64,000 nt of DNA from Mesorhabditis belari (taxonomy: Eukaryota; Nematoda; Chromadorea; Rhabditida; Rhabditidae): positions 1,359,501 through 1,423,500 of the forward strand of contig CAUEEP010000757.1 in the NCBI GenBank assembly GCA_958450365.1, written 5' to 3'. The notes under the pieces are model-generated. The model was not told the DNA's origin. It did no database searches and was given only the letters and a program-made list of their open reading frames with translations. The position numbers were made by a program, and so were the translations under genes. Positions 10,652 through 22,300 of the stretch are shown piece by piece; within the stretch, counting starts at the first letter, position 1, and each line of letters starts with the position of its first letter.

Positions 10652-12804
10652 CTATTGACTTGTCGGTTGATTTGAGGCCAAATAGTCTGATGTTTGAATT
10701 CGGATAATCCTCCGACAGCGCCCTTTCAAGCATAGGATCTCGAGAATTCGCATACGATATGCCTGAAGAAACGGTTATTGAACTGAAATTGAACCAAGAA
10801 CTAAGTACTCTTAAAACGTGAACTTTAGTTAAACAATTTGATCATGAAGAACGAAGAAAAATCGTCCCTTTACCTTGAAGAGAAGCAACGTCAACAGGGC
10901 ATCTAACGGAGAATAACTGGAAACGAATAGCGAGAGGTAGAAATCTTCTGGACGAGACGTATAATCTACAACAGGCGTTATAAAACTTCTTGCTGATCCT
11001 ACTCACTGAAGATCCATCCAGTAGTCAGCATCGCAACTGGCAAAAACTCGCAGATCAATGGGGAGAACGCCTAAATATACTTTAATATTTCGCTTCTCAT
11101 TAATATTTCCCAGCAATTAGAAAGCAATTATAGTTACCAAAAGTAGTTTCTTTCATTTTACAAAAAAAAGAGCCTCAGTTTTGGTTACCTGAGCAAATAG
11201 GACATAAAATAGCTGTAGCTGTTTTCGTTTCATATTTTCCGGCATTAAAGCTCCTTTTACGTAGAAATATCTAAAGAAAACTAGTTATTGATTTAGACAT
11301 TTAGACAACTAGACAACTAGTTGTTTTCCTGAATTTACAATTTGATCCCGGTTCCACAAATTAACGCATAGAAAGCTCCACAAAATAGAAAGCAAGAAAC
11401 ACAGGTAAAAATTGCCTTCCACCCATATTTCATCGTCCCGTTTTCATCAGGGTACTAAAAATTCAATTTTTTTGTTAAGACTTTAAAAAATGAAGGATCA
11501 ATTTACCATAAATGCTGGCCCACAATAGTAGAGCTGATCATCCAATGTGAGATTGAAATATTTCTCCACGTCTCCGGCAGAAAGGACATTTCTTTCCGGT
11601 GTTGGCTAAGAAATTAAAGTGATTTGATCTTTATCCAAACAATAGACAAAATGCGTTATAATTACTCATAATCATAGCCAGTCTGTAACCAGAGATTTTT
11701 CCCGTAAACGATGACTGGAGGTTGAAAGATATCTTTCTGATAAATTTGGTTCGCCTGTTTCCCAATCGGCTTTCCCTGTCACTTTAAAAACCCCAAAACT
11801 AGGCACATGCCAGGCTAAGTGTGACTCCCGACTTTGAGGGCTTGTTTAAAAAAAATTGTGAGCTCCTATTGGTTAGATAATGGGCACCGCTACAGGAGAC
11901 CCACTCAAAATTTACCTGTAAAATTTTTGTTTGAATCGGCTATTTTTTAACTGAGCTCTCCACCCTCCAGAGTGATTATGAGTAACTATGACACACCCGT
12001 TGTTGAAAGTAAGCGTACCGACATTCCAATGATACAGCAAAGTAGGTAAAAATTGGAGATGCAAAGGTGAAAGGCCAGGACACAAAGAATGCCCCAATAG
12101 GTGTCGAAGAGATGCTTGAATTTGCTGAAAAGTTCTTCATCTAGAGTCAAAACTAAAGAAGAATTTTGTTAAATCTTAACAAATTCTCCTTCAAAAGCTT
12201 TCTGCGAATCGAAAATGGCACTTTAATCAATCAAACATCTTCAGAGGTTGGCTAATATTGAAGTTCTGCATTTAAACTTAAAATTTAAACACACCCGGTG
12301 ATCATTGAAAATCGATAAAGGCAATGAACGCCGAGAAGACTTAACGATTGGGCAAATGAATTGACGAAAAAGGAAATGGCCACAAAATTCACCCAATAAC
12401 TCCCAGAAGGTGCCGCGTTTTTTGAGATAATAAAAAAGCCCCATTTGTCCGCCAAGTGCATCTAAACTTTCAAATTTAAGAAAAAAACATTCAAATTGTG
12501 CGATCGGTTATCATTATATTGTGAATAGCGATTATGATCAACATCTTCTTGTACTCGTTTATTGTTTGTTAAATCCTTTCAAAATATTTTTCAATTCAAA
12601 AGCGACGAAACTCACCGGCTGGACAATCTCGTGTATAATCGAGAAGTAGATATTATGAATAGCAATTATGATCAACATTTTCTTGTACTCTTTTGTTGTA
12701 GCCGTATGATCGGTGATGATCAAAGATAACAATAACAAATTCGATAAAATCCCAGCCACCGTAATGGTATTTGTTCCGATATCGTGGATTCTCAATTGTT
12801 CCAT
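10652..12804 (-). CDS. str-family seven-transmembrane chemoreceptor (copy B)
   Basis: Paralogue of the gene at 2337-4474 with identical exon sizes and phases: 12804-12616, 12461-12293, 12152-12019, 11605-11507, 11454-11339, 11270-11189, 11070-11007, 10965-10874, 10762-10652. Total 1056 nt, 351 aa; all junctions GT-AG and in frame. It shows the same TM1, HCLYRF, FDTYWGI and RPEDFYLSLFV / SYSPLDALL motifs. Differences from copy A are scattered substitutions (for example FVSSYS here where A has CIASYS). It appears intact, so A and B may both be expressed. Ligand unknown. Confidence 0.82.
11648..12001. mobile_element. Intronic MITE (copy B)
   Basis: Counterpart of 3330-3684, inside intron 3 of receptor B, with inverted ends around ATTACTCATAATCA and GATTATGAGTAACTATGAC. 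Internal sequence has several short indels relative to A and C. Confidence 0.65.
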
Positions 12805-13865
12805 TGTTTACAGCACAAAAATAGGAAGTAGCTCTGAAAATCCGTTTTTCTGAAACCCAAAGAAATAGTTAAAAGATTAAAGAGTAGGAAAAAATAATCT
12901 ATGGTTTAAAATCGGAATTAAACTGTGATGACGAGTCACCAAAAAGCCAAAAAGTCTAATAAGACACTAGAAATTCCGTACCCTAAGCATTATCGCGTTC
13001 ACAAGCTCAAAAGGACCCCTCATTTCCCAATTTTCTCTCATTTGTCTTGTAAGAAGTTGGCTTTTTTTTCACAAGCGTATAAAAGGACACCTTCTTCTCC
13101 ATTTAGCCAGAATTTTCTCGCATTTGGTCTTGTGAAAGTTGGTTTTTTTGTTTGAGATACTTCCACAATTTTTATTGAATTAATTACTTTTATCTCTGGG
13201 TCAAAGCATTGTTTTCTTTGAGCTTTGTTGGAACATTTTTCACACGCTTTGCTCCACGTGTATTGAATAAACTTGGTTTTGTTATTCATTCGATTATGGT
13301 TTTGTTATGGCTTTGTTATTCCTTCGAGTAAAAACGCACGGGTCTAGTCACATCTAGTAAATTCAAGGAAAAGCACACTAATAATTCGTAATACAGGGGA
13401 AATTAGTTTTGATATAAACTTTGAAATATCAGTTTCGAAGTGATAAAGTATTGGTCAACAGTCTGGTGACGATGAGGAAAAGGGAAATGGACTAACTTTT
13501 ATTCAGAAGTTTAATGACTTCAGGAACCTGAAGGATCTATTTGGTTATTGTCTGCCCTATCAAATTTCTCTTTCTAAGACTATAAAATTGTAATTAAATC
13601 CCTTGAGATTCGATGTCAGAAAAACATTCGTTTCAAGGAATCGAAAGAAAAAAATTTAAAAAGACCAATGTTCTAAGGAAAGTTTTATCTCAAAAATAAA
13701 CAATTGCGTTTTAAATATTCTCTTGATAACTACCGTATCAGCTTGTAATCATTTTCAATAAAAATGTTAAACTTATTAAATAAAGAGTTAAAAGAGGAAA
13801 TTTGTAAGAGATTTTTGCTTATAGTGATCACCGTCTCTCCTTCGAAACCATGTTTTTCTGATCTA
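12805..13865. other. Upstream region of receptor B; tandemly doubled unit, no gene
   Basis: Contains a unit of about 68-70 bp repeated in tandem (about 13000-13148; both units end in TCTTGT.A.AAGTTGG). The open frame that crosses it (12925-13155) is also open in copy C, but it translates the repeat and has no family resemblance. Copy A retains a single unit. The rest is AT-rich upstream sequence. Confidence 0.5.
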
Positions 13866-14369
13866 TTAGGTTGAACTAAATGAAATCGCCGTTTTCTTCA
13901 TAACAACGTTATTGCTAAAATACTGCGAAAAGCAAGAATCATTCCAAAAGATGTCCGCCATGGTCTTTCTCCACTTTTCCTTCAAAACTCGAAGAACTGA
14001 GGTGTTTGACTATCAAAGTATTGGCGCTTTGAGATCCTCATTCCCTTCATGAAATCTTTTGGAAACAAGCTCGACAATTGTCTTTCGGAGATTGGTGATT
14101 GACCAAATACACTTGCAATGGCTCTATGACAATCGGGTGCCCTTTTTCCTTGCTTCAAGTCATACAGCATACAAACTCGAATTCGATACTTTACGTTGTT
14201 CATCCTCAAAAGTTAAAATTAAATTAAAAGGGCAGGAAGACAAATGAAGAACGAAGAAAACAAGAAAGAAAAAAGGTTTTACATAACATAAAAATATATC
14301 GATAAGATAGTCAGGAATCAACATTTAATGACAAAAGATTTTGCGGCGCTCTCATTTGGTTCAACCTAA
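13866..14369. mobile_element. Internally deleted mariner (copy B)
   Basis: Counterpart of 5377-5879 with TTAGGTTGAACT ends. Its residual minus-strand frame (14209-13982) retains RVCMLYDLKQGKRAPDCHR, the clearest mariner HTH signature of the three copies, and the DSQTPQFFE tail, with the catalytic region deleted. Confidence 0.82.
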
Positions 14370-14965
14370 GAAAATGAAACTTTGCCTAAAATAGTGACAA
14401 AGCTGTATTTACAGCTGACATTTATTGCTTTCTTACAGGAAACTTGATCGAATAACCATAGATTCAAATAGATAGAACTAAAATTGATCTTCTTCTAACA
14501 AATCTTGAGTTTTCTCTCTTTCTGGACTCTCTCGTACTCTGTTTCTCAACAATTACTTTCTTAGAAGTGAAAACACGTCTGGAGATCTACTAATTGTCCA
14601 GCAAAGGTATAGTAAATTTCGTAGAAGATGTTTGCTTACCAGTTCAACCTATCATAATACGTCTAAAATGAAAAAAGTATGCCTTCTCAACCTTTAAAAT
14701 TGGTTTTTGCTTGATTTTTAAGTGTTTTTTCGAATAACAAAAAATTTTGACCATTTTTTGAACTCCCAAGAGAGTTTCTATTTTCATTTCAATCAAAGCA
14801 TACTCGGAATCGTTGAGAATTCTAAGTGCACAGCCTCTGATCTCTGAAACTAGACCGAAAGACTAAACAAAACAAACAAACATTGAAAAATAAAACAAAA
14901 TATCTGAGTGTAAGTGCTTAGGGAATAGGTTTTCTGTGTTTTTTTTCTAATTTTTTCAAACTGTT

Positions 14966-15129
14966 TACAGTGAAATCTCACTAGTAAACAATTGAAGTGA
15001 CCCCAAAAAAAGTCCCATATTTATGCTGCTTATTGTAGAGATTCAATAATGCTATAATTTGACCTATAATTTTTTTTTCCAATCCGAAAAATCAAGTTTA
15101 CTATTGAGTTGAATCTAGGTTTCACTGTG
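14966..15129. mobile_element. Short MITE with ACAGTGAAA ends (copy B)
   Basis: Counterpart of 6475-6630 with the same inverted ends. The interior differs by a short T-run expansion. Confidence 0.65.
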
Positions 15130-15293
15130 GAACAAAAAATAACTTTTGAGCTTTTAAAATTTCATTCAAAGATCCGAACAGCACCGAGATCGAGATCAGC
15201 AAGATCCCAACAGCATTTTGGCCAACGATGAGCTCCTCCGTTGATATAGCATTGAGAGGATTGACTACAACTTCCAACTCGTACACGAAATCA

Positions 15294-15316
15294 TATATAT
15301 ATATATATATATATAT
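15294..15316. repeat. (TA)n microsatellite at the edge of duplicon B
   Basis: About eleven TA units immediately after the last bases shared with copy C. It is a plausible breakpoint of the duplication. Confidence 0.85.
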
Positions 15317-15407
15317 TGATTCAAGATCACCAACGTGTTCTGACTTTCAAGTAAGCCCATGCAGTATAAAAGTGAAAGAAGCAGAAAAATCTAAACAATT
15401 TGGCAAA

Positions 15408-15775
15408 ATGTTGAGATTTGTGTTTGCTTTTACTCTGCTTTTTACTCTAACGGCAGCAAAGATTCTGTTCGGTATTAGGAAAAATGGAGTTGTGGTTGGT
15501 GACTGTTGTTAACTAGTGAAAACAGTAAGTAAAATTCAAAAATCAAATGCTCTGAACTATTGTTTCAAAATATAAGAAATAATAAGAATTCAAAAACAGC
15601 AGTTCAGGCTGAGGAGTGCGGTTGGCCATTTGAACCGCCTTGCCCAGATGGATAGCACTGTTGTATCGGATTCCCGTGGTCAGCTGGACATTGCATTCTC
15701 GATGCATATAACTGTTATTGGTTTGAATTTTTGAAAAAAATAACAATCAAACTCAAGCAAATCAATTTCAATTAG
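15408..15775 (+). pseudogene. Small secreted cysteine-rich peptide gene, apparently broken
   Basis: Exon 1 starts ATG at 15408 and encodes a clear signal peptide (MLRFVFAFTLLFTLTAA). A candidate second exon begins after TTCAG at 15608, in a frame with six cysteines spaced C-x7-C-x5-CC-x9-C-x6-C, the order seen in inhibitor-cystine-knot peptides. That frame has a TAG at 15653-15655, between the second Cys and the Cys pair, and closes at 15775. The exon 1 donor is not clear. The likely product would be an extracellular defence or signalling peptide; no specific family is recognised. The stop makes this copy non-functional unless splicing differs from my model. Confidence 0.4.
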
Positions 15776-16337
15776 AAATGTAGAAAATTGTATTGTAGAA
15801 ATGTGGAAAATTGTATTGTAGAAAATATCTAACACGACTTCTCAATAAAGCACAAACGAATAGTCAAAACATTCAAAAAGACTTTTGTGCACCCTGAAAA
15901 CAGGTCCTGATACTAGTCGTCTTCCTAAAACTTTCTTTGTCTTTTCTGATACTTTTCTGATACTAAAGTCTTCCTAAGCTTAATACATTAAGGCGCTTTG
16001 AACCTTTTGCAAAATATGGGAAAATAAAAAACTTTCATAAAAAATAAATGCTTTCCGATTTTTTTGTTTAGCTGCCCATCACGGCTTGATAAATCCTCTT
16101 CCACTGGAGAGACGGAAAGGATAGATAAAGAAAAGCGTACGAGGCAGGCGTCTTTTACGATTTTCTTTTGCGTTTAGTTTTTGAATATTTCTAGCTCGAT
16201 TTAAGTCAAGCTTCTAAAGTGCTGTTTTGCTTTAAAGGTTTTAATTATCTTTTTTCATTATTTCAGTTTTGATCAAGATCTTTTAAAGCATTCAAAACAA
16301 CTTTGACACCACTTTTTCTTAAAATTGTTTGTTTTAG
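15776..16337. other. Intergenic, upstream of kinase 1
   Basis: AT-rich with no exon or repeat recognised. It ends in TTTGTTTTAG directly before the kinase ATG, which could serve as a spliced-leader acceptor. Confidence 0.5.
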
Positions 16338-19300
16338 ATGGCCAGAGATGGAGTTGATATTGGAAGTGGCAGCTATGGATCGGTTCGTTTGCAAGATTGC
16401 GGGTGAGGAAATGCATTGTTTCAAAGTTTGCTTTTGCTTACAGAAAAATTGTGATCAAATATCCGTTGTCTCCCGATGAGCGAACGAAAGCATTATTCAA
16501 AAGGGAATGCCAAATCCTCGAGCCGCTGGATCACCCGAACATTGTCAAGTATCTTGGAATTCAAGATAAAGATCAGAAAGGGGAAGAGAAATTCGGCATT
16601 ACGATGGAGTATTGTGAACGAGGAGATTTAGAAAAAGGTTTCCTCCTTTTTGGTTTATTTATTGTTTTTAGTAATCTTTGCTCCGAAGATGACCTATTCG
16701 ATGAAATGGATTCTTAGTGGGGCAAGTCAGTTATTCGATGCTCTGGCCTATCTATCGGAGAGGAAACTAACCCATCGTGATATCAAGCCAAGCAAGTAAA
16801 TCCTTCTTTTGAAAAATTTATCAAAATACAATGGAAGGTTGCTAGATTTAAAAAGTAAACGTCTTCTGAATTTTCCTGAATGTTTCCTGAATCGCAAAAA
16901 TCACTTAACAATAGAAAATTATAGTACTTTTAGAAATGTTCCATTTGGAATCAATCACAGTAAAAAAAAAGTAATCCCCGTGGATTCCCCAAAAACAAAC
17001 CAATCTTATAGTAAACACCGATTTTAGAACCCCAAAGGTTTAAGTATCATTTTAGACCTCCATAACGAACGGTTGACCAGCTTCCATTTAAGAATTTACT
17101 AACGATGTTGCATTGTATTTGTTGTATATGTCGTAGCCGATTAAGGATTTCAGCCGAAGAAGTCTCAGACTTCTTCGGCTAGCCGATTAAGTCTCAAATT
17201 TTTTCGCTAGCGAAACCTTCTTCGGCTAGCCGATTAAGTCTCAGACTTCTTTGGCTAGCCGATGAAGTCTCAAAAATGAAATCTATGACTCAAGTCAATA
17301 CCACAAACTCAAGCTCTCTAAAAGGCGCTTAAAAGCTAAAAACGCATTCTAAAGAGTGCGCATTTTATCATACTGTAACCAAAGGCTATGAAAGGGCCCT
17401 TTTCGCCATTTTCTATCTGATTCGTCATTTATTTGAAATAGAATTGTTTGTTTTTGTAAGTCAATTTGACTCCTTTGTTGGATCATCGATAAAACTTATT
17501 TACCACTAATCTGTTTATAATCGAACATAACCCCTTATTTCAATCCTATTTTTTCTTTTTGTTACTGTGCATTTTTTGTTTAAGCTACACTAATTTCTGT
17601 TGATCGTTAACCGGCCAAAGAGCTCCTCGTTCTTGACGACTTTCTTGGGTTTGTCCAAATTGCCTTTGATCCCATGATTGTAAAGCACCTCTTGATTCAA
17701 TTCGTGTCGAAGAGAGAATAGCACTACAAGTTTTTAGTTTTTAGCGCCTTTTAGAGAGCTTTTAGAGAGCGTTTTTAGCTTTTAAGCGCTTTTTTGAGAG
17801 CTTGAGTTTGTGGTATTGACTTGAGTCATAGATTTCATTTTTGAGACTTCATCGGCTAGCCAAAGAAGTCTGAGACTTCTTCGGCTGAAATCCTTAATCG
17901 GCTAGGACATATATATGGCATATTTTGGCCTGTTTGTAGCATTTTTCTCAAAGAAGACTTCTCGCTGAAACTTGGTGACTTCGGCTGTGTAACGCTTGTT
18001 GCCGATCGAACAGCATCAGGAACATTTAATCGCGGAACGTTGCGTTATATGAGCCCACCACAATATGATATTGCAAAAGAGAACCCGAACGATGATCAAA
18101 GAATGGTTAGTTTTAAAAAACTCGTTTCAAACTTAGACTTTTAGATTTCACCCAAAAACGATATCTACAGTCTCGGTTTAACGTTATGGGAAATGGTTTT
18201 AAGAGAGTAGTTTTTTCCGTTTATTACAAGCGAATTTGTTTATTTAGAAAACCATTTGCCGAGTATATTAGGAAATTTCATCGAGGAGAGGACTTTGATC
18301 GAGAGAAATTTAACGCTGATATACAAGCAAAAAGGTTGACCAGAATCAGAGGAACACAATGTTGGCCGGAGTTCGAGGAGCTCATTCTCAGGTTTTAGCA
18401 TAGAAATCCTACAATTTTTAGATCTGAAGTCCTGAATCTTTCAGCTGTGTCAATTTTGATCGAAGCCTGCGACCAGAGGCAGACAAGGCTCTGCTTACTG
18501 TCAGAGCCCTTCAGGTCATTATTATGCTAACTCCGAATAATAATATACGGAGTGTTCAAAAAAGAGTTAGGTCCCTTCATTTTCCAAAAAATTTCTGGTG
18601 GCTCCTCGTGGTCGTCGCGGTGCCAAAGTGCATATTTTGTGCTGGAAAATTTTTGATAATTTCTCACTTTTTCCCGTTTTTATGACTCCCTTCTGCATGA
18701 AATTTCTGAGCTAGAGTGTGTTCCTCTCGGTTAATGCGTTTCCCGAAACGCGCACTCAAAAAAGACACGACGTAAATTTGACGCAAACTTTCCTTCGAAT
18801 TTGCATAAATCAATTTGTTTAACCGTCGCTTTAACCGCGTTTAACCGCCATTAACCGACCATTCATCGACTAAAAAACAATTGTGCAAATTTATTCGGTT
18901 AATTGTTTAACCGCAAGGAACACACTCTATTCTGAGCCATCACGGTCGCCACCACCATGAGATTTTTGCCATAAAATTTGCCATAAACACTATTAAGATC
19001 TTGGGTTGGTGAATTGAAAACTGCGGGACTTTGAACTAAAATTTATTCAACATAAAATCATAAATTCATTCCAAATAATTTCCATTATTATTGACGACTT
19101 CTGCCCATTTTACAGGCAATTTGCGGATTCCTCTTTCGTGGTAGGATTTTGCTTTTGAATCGAAAAACTTTTAAAGCCAATTTTTGACTGCTTCTTCCGA
19201 ATCGAAGTGTTCTCCCGCAAGCTCAATACTCATGATCCGGAATAAATAGTAATCAAAAGGGGCGAGGTCCGGATTGTATGGGGAATGCGCTAAAAGTTCC

Positions 19301-22300
19301 CAAACAAGGCTATTTATTTTAGAGCGAGTCAGTTTTGCAACATGAGGGCGCGCGTTTTCGTGGATGAGAACGATCTTTGACTTGGAGGGCCTATTCTTTT
19401 TTAGGGATTCATTCACCTTTTCCAACTGTTCACTGTATTTGATAGTATTAAGGGCCGTCTTGCTATCCAGCAACTCCCAGTACCCCACTCCCTCCATATC
19501 CCAGAAAACGCAGAGCATAAACTTCTTCTGGTGCAAATCGGGCTTAGGGTCACTTTCGGGTTTCTCGCCTGGCCCCACCCATTGCCACTTTCTCTGAAAG
19601 TTCACAGATAAAACCCATTTCTCATCTCCTATCACAATTCGAGAAAGAAAAGATTTCCTTTTGTATTGTGAGAGATGGACGGCACTGATCGAGGCGCGCT
19701 GTCACTTCTGGGGGTTATTGAGGTCATGGGGCACCCAAGCCCCAAGTTTCGATTTAAATCCAAGGGTATGAAGGTGCCTTAGCACTGTAGCATGATCAAC
19801 CCTTAACTCTTCTCCCAATTCACGCGATGGTCGTTGGTAATGAGTTCGAGTAATTTGGAATCATCCAGTTGGGGTGCCGCTCCACGGCCCTCGGCATCTT
19901 TCAAAGATTTATCCCCAGATCGAAACTTGGCAAACCATACTCGACACGTTCTTTCGGAAGGTGAGTCCTCCCCATATATCTTTTTAATATTAGCAGCTGC
20001 CAAGCCTGCACTGTGCTCTTGTAGGAACTCATGAAGCATGACATGACGAATATGTCCCAGTGGCAGATTGTCGAGTCCAATAGAAGAAGTGAAGAAAAAT
20101 ACCAAAAAATAAAAAGCTGGAAGTATAATTTTTTCGCAATAATTAGAGGAAATGTTGAAGTAAGCAAACCCCCTTTCAGCTGGTTCAATGCTGTTGTTTT
20201 TTTTATCTGCGAGTCCCGCGAAATAGCCCGCAGTTTTCAATTCACCAATCCAATAGCTACAAATTTAAACCATACACTTTAATGAGCAGCGTTTCCTTGG
20301 AAAAAGGCAACACTTCTTTAAAATCTCTTTTAAAAAATCGCGCCACCACCGTGAGATTTTTTTTTCCTTAAAATTAAAACTTTCTACCGGCATCATGGTG
20401 CATAATAACACTATTATGATAACTAAAAATTTAAGCCATACACTCTATTGATCAGCGTTTCCTTGGAAAAACGGGACACTTCTTTAAAAAAAGCGAATTG
20501 AAAATCTCTTACAGTGGTCCACAAATGTATTGTCCCATTGCCATCCAAAAGTTTCTTTCGTACGAAAATCTTGCAAAATAACGATATTCCCAAAAAGTGT
20601 AGGGTATTTTGCTTACCCATAATACTCTACTTTTCAGGATTATAAGATTTATCCGTATACATTGCAGAAAAATTAAAGTATAAAACAAAAACAATAAGTT
20701 ACTTAATAAATAGCTCCACAAAAGTAATGTCCCATTTGCAAAGAATTAATAATTTTTTCAAAAAATTAATATTCGCCTGGTCCTCCTTTTGCTTTTGTCG
20801 CTTCATTGAGTCGATCTGGCATGGAATCCACGAGATTTTTCAAAAGACTTGGGCGGATGGTGGCCCAAAGACGTTGAATGTCAACCCATGAGGCGGCTTT
20901 CGAATCGGATTTCTTTCCCTTGAGGCGCGACTTCACAAATGACCACAAATGTTCAATTGGATCGAGATCCGGTGAGTGGATTGATCAATTGATCAATTTA
21001 ACACGATTTTCCGCAAACCATCCGGGCAGACGAGCTCTGGTACAATTTTGAAGTGTCACCAACCGTCCCATCATCATTCTCGACTTGTGTTTCGGGTCGT
21101 TGTCCTGGTGAAGCATCCATCGGGGAGGCATCGTTTGATTGGCAAAGGGAAGCATTTGGGTCTCCATAATATTCTTGTAAGCCGCAGCATTCATCGTCGA
21201 GTTCACGTAGACTAACGGACCTACTGAAGTTCGAGACATCGCTCCTAAAGAAAAAAATTTAGGTAACAAAATACTAAAAAGGTTCTTACCCCAACACATT
21301 ATGTTTCCGCCGTTGAATTTCACGGTAGGCCGAATGTACTTGAGTGCGTATCGCTTTCCAGTCGGTCGCCGAATAAGATGGTTTCCATCCGCGTGAAATA
21401 AATTGATTTTTATCTCATCGGTAAATAACATTTTCGCCCAATCACGTGTCGTCCAACTTCGGTAGGTCCGTGCAAAGTCAAGGCGCTGCTTCCGGTGCTT
21501 AGATTTTATCAGAGGTTTACGGGCAGCCCTTCTTGCATATAATCCAGCTTGATTTAATCGTCGTCTAATCGTTTCCGGCGACACGATCTTGTTAAATTGA
21601 CCCCTCATCATTTGGCTTCCATCGGTTGGTGTTTTGTTAGGATCGTTTTTCACCATTTGGATCATGGCTCGATCTTCTTTTGTGGTTGTGATTGGTCGTC
21701 GGCCACTCTTGAGGCCTCGATGAAGGTTTCGGTCGACTTTTGATGGAGAAAGAATGCGGCGCACCGTCCTTCTCGAGCAATTGAAGGGGTTGGTCACATC
21801 CTTTTCCCGCATTCCATTTTCCCGGGCCTTGGCGATTCGGAGTGTCAAGATTTTTCTTGCCAGCCATCTAAATAATGAAATAAAATACATTTAATGTTCA
21901 TAGAACGCGAAAATAAAAAGAATAATCAAGGAAAACATCAATGGGACATTACTTTTGTGGAGCTATTTATTAAGTAACTTATTGTTTTTGTTTTATACTT
22001 TAATTTTTCTGCAATGTATACGGATAAATCTTATAATCCTGAAAAGTAGAGTATTATGGGTAAGCAAAATACCCTACACTTTTTGGGAATATCGTTATTT
22101 TGCAAGATTTTCGTACGAAAGAAACTTTTGGATGGCAATGGGACAATACATTTGTGGACCACTGTATGTACGACGACAGATTATCATATAATGTAGATGA
22201 ATAGAGTGTTTGGCTAAAAATCTTAGTTTATATATTAACTCTAAAATGACACTACGATGAAAGTTATAATTTTATAGCAAAAGTCTCATGGTGGTAGCCC

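Larger units (their letters stand above)
10547..15292. repeat. Duplicon copy B
   Basis: Direct repeat of copy A from the equivalent of about 2205 to 6721. It continues beyond A's cut right edge to about 15292, where it shares GATATAGCATTGAGAG and CTCGTACACGAAA with the start of copy C (inverted). It ends at a (TA)n tract. It carries the receptor gene, the intronic MITE, the deleted mariner and the ACAGTGAAA MITE in the same order. Confidence 0.9.

Noticed and set aside
12925..13155. Open frame of 76 aa also open in duplicon C (27585-27818)
   Set aside because: The similarity is explained by the segmental duplication and the frame runs through a ~70-bp tandem repeat. There is no family resemblance and copy A lacks it.
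15228..15512. 94-aa open frame beginning before the (TA)n tract
   Set aside because: The upstream part translates the microsatellite and duplicon edge; only the segment from the ATG at 15408 has a plausible signal peptide.
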